Positions 1-4,954 of a DNA stretch of 7,032 nucleotides are shown here, piece by piece. Location of the stretch: NCBI GenBank assembly GCA_003979035.1, contig RXOA01000017.1, positions 1 to 7,032 of the forward strand. The letters are read 5' to 3'. How positions within the stretch are numbered: the stretch's first letter is position 1; every line of letters begins with the position of its first letter. The position numbers and the translations under genes were made by a program. The notes beneath the pieces are model-generated. The model did not search any database. It saw only the letters and a list, made by a program, of their open reading frames with translations, and was not told the origin of the DNA. Source of the DNA: Candidatus Bipolaricaulota bacterium. GTDB lineage: Bacteria; Bipolaricaulota; Bipolaricaulia; UBA7950; UBA9294.

Positions 1-432
1 GCGATCGAAGCGGATCCGGACTGGGCCCTGCCGTACAGCGCGCTTGCGGATACCTACTCGCTGATGGCGCAATTGCGATTGATCCCGGCCGACGTGGGGT
101 ACGAAAGCGCGCGTGCCGCCGCGACGCGCGCGATCGCGCTGGATGAAGAACTTGCCGAAGCCCACGCTTCGCTCGCGATGATCGATATCTTGTGCGGCGA
201 GGACATTCGTCGAGCGGAAGTCGAGCTGGAACGGGCGCTTGCGCTCAACCCGAGCCTGGCCATCGCGAGACACTGGCATGCCGTGGTTCTGGGAGCCTTC
301 GGCAAGGTTGAGGATGCCCTGGCGGAGAGCCAGAAGGCGTGGGAATTGGATCCGGATTCACCGTTGTTCCAGGCCGCGGCGGGGCAGCTTCTTGGTTCGA
401 CGGGTTTTCGGTCGGGATCGGAAGATGTTTAG
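1..432 (+). CDS. TPR-repeat protein, C-terminal part (5' end outside window)
   Basis: The frame is open from base 1, so only the last 143 residues are present. They form tetratricopeptide repeats: the pattern of small residues followed by A-x-x-x-A and a closing L-D/N-P or L-D-E is visible around residues 8-51 (one repeat with a longer loop), 52-83 and 84-118 (ending AWELDPDSP). TPRs are protein-protein interaction scaffolds. This style (AEAHASLA, LALNPSLAIARHWHA) is common in large bacterial proteins that put a kinase, cyclase or winged-helix DNA-binding domain in front of TPRs, but that part is not in the window. The protein ends shortly after helix A of the next repeat (QAAAGQLLG), with a tail (STGFRSGSEDV) lacking the expected helix B. 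This could be a natural end or a truncation. The partner function is unknown. Confidence 0.8.
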   Translation, partial: AIEADPDWALPYSALADTYSLMAQLRLIPADVGYESARAAATRAIALDEELAEAHASLAMIDILCGEDIRRAEVELERALALNPSLAIARHWHAVVLGAFGKVEDALAESQKAWELDPDSPLFQAAAGQLLGSTGFRSGSEDV

Positions 433-522
433 CTGCGGGGACGCTGAGAAGATCAGGCGCTGAGCGGGATTCGGCAATCGATGCTGCGATCGTCAGCGGC
501 GAAAGAACGGAGCGGATGTGAG
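433..522 (+). other. Intergenic leader of the ABC importer operon, with short repeats
   Basis: This 90-bp gap holds no recognisable gene. CGCTGA occurs twice (442-447 and 458-463) and its complement TCAGCG once (493-498), so either upstream copy could pair with the downstream one. A smaller hairpin, GCTG (483-486) with CAGC (494-497), competes for the same bases. I see no convincing sigma70 -35/-10 pair and no U-tract terminator for the TPR gene. An in-frame ATG at 481 would extend the ATPase by 14 residues, but the purine-rich GGAG (509-512) sits 10 nt before ATG 523, which is preferred. Confidence 0.3.
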
Positions 523-1278
523 ATGCGGACTTCATTGACCTTCGCCGGCGTGAGCAAGAGTTTCCCATCTCCACGCGGGCGGATGGTCGTTCTTGACGGG
601 CTTAGCCTTGAAGTCGACGCCGGCGGTTGGACCAGCCTGGTGGGACCGTCGGGGTGCGGCAAGACGACGCTGGCGAAGATCGCCGCCGGGATTCTCACCG
701 CCGATGCAGGGCAGGTGCTGGTCGGCGGAATGGGTGTCGAGCGGTCGCGCACTGTGGCGTATATGCCCCAGCACGACACGCTCCTTCCCTGGCGATCAGC
801 GCTCGAGAACGCGATCCTGTCCGCGGATGTCGACGGTCGTTCGCGCGCCCAGGCACGATCCGAAGCCCGCCAGCTGTTCGTGCGGTTCGGGCTGGGGGGG
901 TTCGAGGAGCAGCGTCCATCGACCCTCTCCGGTGGGATGCGGCAGCGGGTCGCTCTGATACGTACGTTTCTCACCCGGCGGGATATCCTTGTACTCGATG
1001 AGCCGTTCGGGGCGCTTGACGCGCTCACGCGGGCGGGACTGCAGCAATGGCTGAGCAAGATCTGGATGGAACTCGGCCATACGGTTCTCTTCATCACGCA
1101 CGATGTTGAGGAAGCCGTTCTTCTCTCCGATCGGGTTGCTGTGTGTTCGTCGCTTCCGGGGAGGATTCGGACCGAGGTTCAGGTGATGTTGCCTCGTCCT
1201 CGTTCCAGGGTCAGCGCCGAGGTCACGGCGTATCGGGCCTCGTTGCTCGAGACGCTGGCCGCGGGAGCGATTTCGTGA
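523..1278 (+). CDS. ABC transporter ATP-binding protein, nitrate/taurine/thiamin-precursor type
   Basis: This is a cytoplasmic ATPase of 251 residues that would power the adjacent permease. All ABC motifs are present in order: Walker A GPSGCGKTT (41-49), Q-loop glutamine in YMPQHDTLLPW (Q83), signature LSGGMRQR (135-142), Walker B ILVLDE (155-160), D-loop GALD and switch histidine in ITHDVEEA (H193). The Q-loop LLPW and the short length are typical of the family serving NMT1/THI5, TauA and SsuA type importers. ATG 523 is chosen because GGAG lies 10 nt upstream and the protein then starts directly with strand 1 of the fold; an ATG at 481 would add 14 residues without homologous character. The last codons overlap the permease start (GTGA), implying translational coupling. 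By context it could be called thiZ-like, but substrate cannot be read from the ATPase. Confidence 0.95.
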   Translation: MRTSLTFAGVSKSFPSPRGRMVVLDGLSLEVDAGGWTSLVGPSGCGKTTLAKIAAGILTADAGQVLVGGMGVERSRTVAYMPQHDTLLPWRSALENAILSADVDGRSRAQARSEARQLFVRFGLGGFEEQRPSTLSGGMRQRVALIRTFLTRRDILVLDEPFGALDALTRAGLQQWLSKIWMELGHTVLFITHDVEEAVLLSDRVAVCSSLPGRIRTEVQVMLPRPRSRVSAEVTAYRASLLETLAAGAIS

Positions 1279-2021
1279 ACGAACTGCGACGCTGGTTGAC
1301 ACCGATGGTTCTGCTGCTTCTCGTTCTGGCCGCTGTGGAAACCTACTTGCGGCTGGCCGCGGTGCCGTCGTACATCTTTCCGCAGCCGAGCGCGGTGTTT
1401 TCCGAGCTTTTCAGATCGTTTCCGGGTCTTGCCGGGCACGCACTGACCACCGTCGTGGAAACCGTGGCCGGGTTGGCGATCGGCGTTTGCGCCGGCGTGG
1501 TGCTTGCGCTGCTGATCGTGGTATCGCGAACCGTGGAGCGGGCTTTGTATCCATTGATCATTGCCACGCAGATGGTCCCCGTGTTCGCCATTGCTCCGCT
1601 GCTGGTAGTCTGGTTCGGGTACGGGATCTGGTCCAAGGCGGCAACGGCGGCGCTCCTTGTCTTCTTCCCCGTCACGGTGGGGATGGTGGATGGCCTGCGC
1701 TCGCCCACAGAAGATCAGCGCGATCTTCTTCGCTCGCTTCAGGCGAGTCGCCGGCAGACGCTTCGCCTGCTGGAGTTGCCGGCAAGCGTGCCTGCGTTGT
1801 TCTCGGGACTCAAAGTTGGCGTGACTCTCGGCGTCGTTGGAGCGACGATCGGAGAGTGGATCGGTGCGCAGCGCGGGTTGGGATTCGTGATGGTTCAAGC
1901 GAATGCCTTGCTGAGACTCGAGAGGGTGTTCGCGGCGATTGTCCTGTTGACCGCGGTCGGGTTGTTGCTGTTTGGGTTGGTTCGCATAATCGAGAAGAAA
2001 GTTCTCGCTCGCCGTGGGTGA
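1275..2021 (+). CDS. ABC transporter permease, BPD_transp_1 family
   Basis: This is an integral membrane permease of 248 residues. The GTG start at 1275 overlaps the TGA of the ATPase in the sequence GTGA; it gives a normal-length protein beginning just before the first hydrophobic segment. Hydrophobic segments lie near residues 11-28, 58-83, 92-116, 122-138, 176-196 and 217-237, giving about six helices. The cytoplasmic coupling (EAA) loop is at residues 150-169 and ends in the expected hydrophobic-x-LP (LELP). The usually invariant glycine of EAA-x3-G is glutamine (Q156). The conserved EWIGAQRGLGFVM segment (194-206) is typical of NitT/TauT/ThiX-like permeases. It should pair with the neighbouring ATPase and binding protein; ThiX-like function is inferred from the binding protein. 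The stop at 2019-2021 is 17 bp before the next gene. Confidence 0.93.
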   Translation: MNELRRWLTPMVLLLLVLAAVETYLRLAAVPSYIFPQPSAVFSELFRSFPGLAGHALTTVVETVAGLAIGVCAGVVLALLIVVSRTVERALYPLIIATQMVPVFAIAPLLVVWFGYGIWSKAATAALLVFFPVTVGMVDGLRSPTEDQRDLLRSLQASRRQTLRLLELPASVPALFSGLKVGVTLGVVGATIGEWIGAQRGLGFVMVQANALLRLERVFAAIVLLTAVGLLLFGLVRIIEKKVLARRG

Positions 2022-2026
2022 GGAGG
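2021..2026 (+). promoter_or_regulatory. Ribosome binding site of the substrate-binding protein
   Basis: AGGAGG begins on the last base of the permease stop codon and lies 12 nt before ATG 2039 (15 nt before a second in-frame ATG at 2042). It sets the start of the binding protein and argues against the much longer open frame that runs back through the permease gene. Confidence 0.6.
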
Positions 2027-2038
2027 GTGGACGTTCGG

Positions 2039-3007
2039 ATGATGCACAAGAGATGGAGGGGATGGGCCGCGGTTGTTGCCGGGTGTGTATGGGTCTCGTG
2101 TTGGGTGGCGGCAGAGCCGATCCGGGTGATGCTCGACTTTCAACTGAACGCGAACCATCTTCCGTTGGTCATCGCCGAGGAGCGGGGGTTGTTCGAGGCG
2201 GCGGGGCTCGATGTTGAGCTTTTGGTGCCGACGTCTGCAAGCGACCCTGCAAAGCTGGCGGCGGCAGGGATCGTGGAGATCGCTCTGACGCCGCAAACCA
2301 ACTACATGATCGCGCGCGATGCCGGGCTTCCGGTTGTCGCCATCGGTGCGCTGATCGGCTTTCCGCTTGGAGGGTTGCTGGCGCTTGAAGACCATGGGAT
2401 TGCTGCGCTTGCAGATCTGGCAGGCGGCAAGATCGGTTACTCGCTGGAACCGCTGGAGCCTATCCTGTGGCGAACGATGCTCGCCGCCGCGGGCGTGGAT
2501 CCAACCACCGTCGATCTGGTCCATGTCGGGATGAATACCGTGGCCGCACTGTTGACGGAGCAGGTCGATGCGATCGGCGCGTTTCGCAATGTGGAGACGT
2601 TTCATGTTGCGAACTATGGCTTCGAGTCGGTGTTCTTCCCGCAGGAGACCTACGGCGTTCCGCAGACGATGGAAGTGATGTTCATCGCGGGGGACCGCGT
2701 CCTCGCGGATCGCTCCGACGCGCTTCGTCGATTCTTCGCCGCGATCAGCGACGCAATCGCCTGGATGGAGACGTTCCCCGAGGAAGCGGAGGCCCTCTTC
2801 TTCGAAGCGAACCCGGAGCTGGACACCGACGTCGAGCACCACTCGTTGGTGGCGACGCTGCCTCTGTTTGCCGCCGACATGCGGCTTGGCGGCGAGCAAA
2901 GCTGGCGCGAACTGGAGACGTACTTAGCGGATCACGGGCTGATCGGGCCTCGCGTTGATGAGGAAGCATGGTTCACGGAGCGGTTTCTTCCGAACGCCGA
3001 ACCGTGA
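2039..3007 (+). CDS. ABC transporter periplasmic substrate-binding protein, NMT1/THI5 (ThiY-like)
   Basis: This is an exported solute-binding protein of 322 residues. A signal peptide is evident: a basic N-region (MMHKRWRGW), a hydrophobic stretch to about residue 23 and a likely cleavage after VAA, before EPIRVML. A weak lipobox (VAGC, 13-16) is also present, but hydrophobic residues continue beyond it, so signal peptidase I is more likely. The mature start (VMLDFQLNANHLPLVIAEERGLF, then LDVELLVP) is the hallmark of the NMT1/THI5 family, whose bacterial ThiY members bind thiamin pyrimidine precursors such as HMP or its formyl-amino derivative. The later GKIGYSLEPLEPILWRTMLA segment matches the hinge and second-lobe layout. 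It is the last importer gene, in the order ATPase, permease, binding protein. The pyrimidine substrate is an inference; other small-molecule NMT1 members exist. Confidence 0.9.
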   Translation: MMHKRWRGWAAVVAGCVWVSCWVAAEPIRVMLDFQLNANHLPLVIAEERGLFEAAGLDVELLVPTSASDPAKLAAAGIVEIALTPQTNYMIARDAGLPVVAIGALIGFPLGGLLALEDHGIAALADLAGGKIGYSLEPLEPILWRTMLAAAGVDPTTVDLVHVGMNTVAALLTEQVDAIGAFRNVETFHVANYGFESVFFPQETYGVPQTMEVMFIAGDRVLADRSDALRRFFAAISDAIAWMETFPEEAEALFFEANPELDTDVEHHSLVATLPLFAADMRLGGEQSWRELETYLADHGLIGPRVDEEAWFTERFLPNAEP

Positions 3008-3034
3008 TGGGAAGACGGATCAAGAGGAAGAATC

Positions 3035-3040
3035 AAGGAG
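3035..3040 (+). promoter_or_regulatory. Ribosome binding site of thymidine kinase
   Basis: AAGGAG lies 8 nt before ATG 3049, an ideal arrangement. It favours 3049 over the ATG at 3007 (which overlaps the preceding stop as TGATG but lacks a Shine-Dalgarno), over the ATG at 2968 inside the binding-protein gene, and over ATG 3064. Confidence 0.75.
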
Positions 3041-3048
3041 TGGGCTTC

Positions 3049-3642
3049 ATGAACCGTGCGCGGATGGGACGACTTGAGGTGATTACGGGATGCATGTTCT
3101 CCGGGAAAACGGAGGAGCTGATTCGTCGCCTGGAGCGGGTTCGAATCGCCAAGGGCCGGATCTGCTTGTTCAAGCCGACGGTCGATGATCGCTACAGCCA
3201 GAACGCTGTTGTCACGCACTATGGCCGTGAATTCCATGCGATACGGATCGAAGCGGGCGAAGAATCGGTGGAAGCGCTTGCCGCAGCGGCGGGAACGCGG
3301 GAGCTGGCGTCGGCTTCCGTGATTGCCTTTGACGAAGGGAACTTCTTCTCCGACCAGCTTCCGCCGTTGTGCGAAGAACTGGTCGGGATGGGGAAGCGCG
3401 TCATCATTGCCGGTCTCGACTTGACGTTCGCGGCGGAGCCGTTCGAGCCGATGCCGGTCCTGATGGCGCTTGCCGACCGCGTGGACAAACTGGAGGCGGT
3501 GTGCGCCAAGTGTGGCGCCCCGGCCACACGCAGCCAGCGTTTGATCGACGGACGCCCCGCGCCCGTCGACGATGATGTGATTGTCGTGGGCGGACTTGGT
3601 GCGTACGAGGCACGGTGCCGGGACTGCTACGAGAGCGGCTGA
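3049..3642 (+). CDS. tdk: Thymidine kinase, type II (zinc-binding)
   Basis: This is a cytosolic salvage enzyme that phosphorylates thymidine to dTMP with ATP. The 197-residue protein has the usual type II length. Visible features are the P-loop GCMFSGKTEE (14-23), THYG (56-59) in the place of the usual SHxG, the catalytic segment DEGNFF (95-100, E96 as general base), GLDLTFAAEPFEPMPVL (122-138), and a four-cysteine zinc site CAKC (152-155) with CRDC (190-193). The lasso segment that closes over thymidine lies between the cysteine pairs and ends near VGGLGAYEARC. The common DExQFF motif has asparagine instead of glutamine here. The gene follows the importer by 41 bp with no terminator seen, so read-through is likely. 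It converges on the minus-strand hydrolase gene 41 bp downstream. Confidence 0.95.
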   Translation: MNRARMGRLEVITGCMFSGKTEELIRRLERVRIAKGRICLFKPTVDDRYSQNAVVTHYGREFHAIRIEAGEESVEALAAAAGTRELASASVIAFDEGNFFSDQLPPLCEELVGMGKRVIIAGLDLTFAAEPFEPMPVLMALADRVDKLEAVCAKCGAPATRSQRLIDGRPAPVDDDVIVVGGLGAYEARCRDCYESG

Positions 3643-3658
3643 AAATCGCCGCCGTTGG

Positions 3659-3684
3659 GCCCTCCTGACGCGCATGCGGGGGGC
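3659..3684. terminator. Possible hairpin terminator between convergent genes
   Basis: GCCCTCC (3659-3665) can pair with GGGGGGC (3678-3684) using one G-U pair, around a 12-nt loop. It sits in the 41-bp gap between the convergent tdk and hydrolase stops, where a bidirectional terminator would be expected. No good T-tract follows on either strand, so intrinsic termination is doubtful. Confidence 0.3.
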
Positions 3685-4433
3685 TATAGCTCGATCTGCG
3701 CCCCGTCTTCGCAGAAGAGGATCCGATCCAATTTGCGATCTTGGGGGGATGGCGTGCCCGACATGTGGGTGGCGAGCACGCGGGTTTCCGGCGGCAGATG
3801 CTCAAGGAGCCAATGGATATCCGACGCATCGAAGTGTCCGCCGTTCTCGCCGACGTCCTTGGCGGTGTGGGTGAACTCCGTGATCACCACATCGGCGCCA
3901 TCGATTAACTGTAGGACTGCATCGCATCGGCCGGTATCTCCCGTGAAGGCAATCAGGCGACCACGCACCTTGAAGCGAAAACCGAACGAGAGCATGTTGT
4001 AGTGCGCCATACGTACCGCGTCAAACGCGAAGCCGCCGGCGTCGTAGCTCCCATCTTCGGCCACCTCGATGAAACGAACCGGCTCTTGTATCGGGAATCC
4101 CCGGTCGCACAACCCCGGCCAGGCGAGACGACACAACTGCTTCATGACCGCCTTAAGACCGGATGGGCCGATGATGTACAGCGGCTCGGGGCGGTTGTCC
4201 GTGTACCGGTAGTGAAGCAGCAGGAACGGCAATCCGAAGGAGTGATCTGCGTGAAGGTGGCTGATGAACACGCGGCGGATCTTGGTGAGGTCCTTGTGCA
4301 GGCGATGAAGCTGTGGAATCGCCGTCGGGGGCAACCCAAGGAGCGTGGTGTCATCAATCAGGAGCGAGCTCCAGAGGCGTTCCCCGCCGAGCGCCGAGCC
4401 GGAGCCAAGACAAGTCAGCGAAAGCGGATTCAT
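3684..4433 (-). CDS. Metallo-beta-lactamase-fold hydrolase, RNase Z-like
   Basis: This is a predicted soluble two-metal phosphodiesterase or nuclease of 249 residues. It starts as the family does, with a short beta strand (LTCLGSGSA). The metal motif HLHADH (H59, H61, D63, H64) is intact, followed by H144 (MAHYN), D166 in FTGDTG and a C-terminal histidine in LATHMS (H223). A histidine at 200 (GGHFDASD) corresponds to the RNase Z/ElaC style HxTA motif. The long exosite arm of tRNA-processing RNase Z is not obvious, so tRNA 3' processing is uncertain. RNase Z-like MBL proteins also include cyclic-nucleotide phosphodiesterases, which fits the neighbouring cyclase and CNB genes. ATG 4433 is chosen because it lies 14 bp after the CNB stop; the frame remains open upstream but only as an antisense-type overlap of the CNB gene. 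No strong Shine-Dalgarno is visible, so coupling to the CNB gene is likely. Confidence 0.85.
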   Translation of the reverse strand: MNPLSLTCLGSGSALGGERLWSSLLIDDTTLLGLPPTAIPQLHRLHKDLTKIRRVFISHLHADHSFGLPFLLLHYRYTDNRPEPLYIIGPSGLKAVMKQLCRLAWPGLCDRGFPIQEPVRFIEVAEDGSYDAGGFAFDAVRMAHYNMLSFGFRFKVRGRLIAFTGDTGRCDAVLQLIDGADVVITEFTHTAKDVGENGGHFDASDIHWLLEHLPPETRVLATHMSGTPSPQDRKLDRILFCEDGAQIEL

Positions 4434-4447
4434 GGTCGATCCAAGGG

Positions 4448-4861
4448 CTAGGAGCTTTCGGTTTCCCGCAACCGACGAATCAGCTCCTGAAGGATTTCCA
4501 TCGCCACGTCGGGGTGGGAGGCAATCAGGCTCTTCAGAGCCCACGACGTTAGAATGAGGCAGGTCGTGTCTTCCGCGGCGATGACGTCTGCGTTTCGTGG
4601 CGCACCTGACAACACGCTCATCTCCCCGAAGAACGCTCCGGTTCCAAGGTGAGCGACTTTGCTCCCTCCCTTGAGAACATCGACGCTTCCCTTGAGAATG
4701 AGATAGAAGCCGATGCCCTGATCCCCTTCGCCGACCATCTTCTGATCGGCATCGTAGGTGCGCTCGGTCGCCGCGGTGAGGATCGCGCGGAGCCCTTTCC
4801 CGCTGACGCCGCCGAACAGCGGGGTCGCCTTCAGAAGATCCATTGCTTGAGTGTGATCCAT
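4448..4861 (-). CDS. Stand-alone cyclic nucleotide-binding (CNB) domain protein
   Basis: This small cytosolic protein of 137 residues is essentially one CNB domain. It has an N-terminal helix with the common MDLLKATPLFGGVS opening, beta-barrel strands including GDQGIGFYLILKGSVDVL (46-63), then the phosphate-binding cassette FFGEMSVLSGAPRNA (77-91), with E80 for the ribose hydroxyl and R89 for the cyclic phosphate. The final helices (SHPDVAMEILQELIRRL) form the C-helix lid. There is no helix-turn-helix, kinase or channel part, so it must act through a partner protein. It is divergent from an adenylate cyclase and upstream of an MBL hydrolase on the same strand, suggesting it senses the cyclase product. 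ATG 4861 is supported by AAGGAG seven bases upstream; a longer frame back to 5002 would overlap the cyclase gene and is rejected. Confidence 0.9.
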   Translation of the reverse strand: MDHTQAMDLLKATPLFGGVSGKGLRAILTAATERTYDADQKMVGEGDQGIGFYLILKGSVDVLKGGSKVAHLGTGAFFGEMSVLSGAPRNADVIAAEDTTCLILTSWALKSLIASHPDVAMEILQELIRRLRETESS

Positions 4862-4868
4862 CGCTCGT

Positions 4869-4874
4869 CTCCTT
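4869..4874 (-). promoter_or_regulatory. Ribosome binding site of the CNB protein
   Basis: Read on the minus strand this is AAGGAG, with a 7-nt spacer to ATG 4861. It fixes the start and excludes the 47-residue extension that would run into the divergent cyclase gene. Confidence 0.75.
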
Positions 4875-4900
4875 CGCTCGGTGTTGCCCGAATGGGGCGA

Positions 4901-4909
4901 TGATATAAT
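4901..4909 (+). promoter_or_regulatory. Extended -10 promoter for the cyclase gene
   Basis: TGATATAAT is a perfect extended -10 (TGn then TATAAT at 4904-4909). A -35 at standard distance is weak: TTGCCC (4884-4889) is only 14 bp away, but extended -10 promoters tolerate this. Transcription should begin near 4915-4917, giving a leader of about 40 nt. AGGGGA (4941-4946) is the probable ribosome site, 8 nt before ATG 4955. Confidence 0.55.
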
Positions 4910-4929
4910 GCCATAGCTCACGGATGCAA
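4902..4929 (-). promoter_or_regulatory. Candidate promoter for the CNB/hydrolase unit
   Basis: On the minus strand, TTGCAT (4929-4924) is followed after 16 bp by TATATC (4907-4902). The -10 overlaps the plus-strand TATAAT, so the two polymerases could not occupy the region together. The transcript would start near 4895 and carry the AAGGAG site of the CNB gene. Confidence 0.4.
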
Positions 4930-4954
4930 CACGGACACAAAGGGGATCATCAGG

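Larger units (their letters stand above)
4881..4932. repeat. Symmetric 7-bp inverted repeat spanning the divergent promoters
   Basis: GTGTTGC (4881-4887) and its exact complement GCAACAC (4926-4932) are 38 bp apart. Their midpoint, 4906.5, falls exactly in the middle of the TATAAT at 4904-4909. The arms coincide with the upstream (-35) edges of both divergent promoters, so they could be a paired operator for one regulator or simply related -35 elements. Confidence 0.5.

Noticed and set aside
355..521. Frameshift continuing the TPR array in the +3 frame
   Set aside because: The alternative frame stays open to 521 but shows no TPR spacing or A-x-x-x-A pattern, so a simple frameshift is not supported.
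433..522. TPP riboswitch in front of the thiamin-precursor-like importer
   Set aside because: A GCTGAGA and a distant CAGCG-like stretch are present, but the defining ACCTGAT, TAATRCC and AGGGA elements and the P3 arrangement are missing. A covariance search with the Rfam TPP model would settle it; a hit above the gathering threshold would overturn this.
1487..2038. Long upstream extension of the binding protein
   Set aside because: It overlaps the permease in another frame, and a signal peptide with AGGAGG upstream begins at 2039.
3684..4940. A 418-residue minus-strand protein containing the MBL domain with a long N-terminal extension
   Set aside because: The extension is a different frame of the CNB gene, rich in Arg/Ser and without domain character, while the MBL fold starts naturally at ATG 4433.
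4862..4954. CRP/FNR-type operator in the divergent intergenic region
   Set aside because: No TGTGA-N6-TCACA or TTGAT-N4-ATCAA pattern is present; the symmetric GTGTTGC/GCAACAC repeat is spaced too widely for a single such site.
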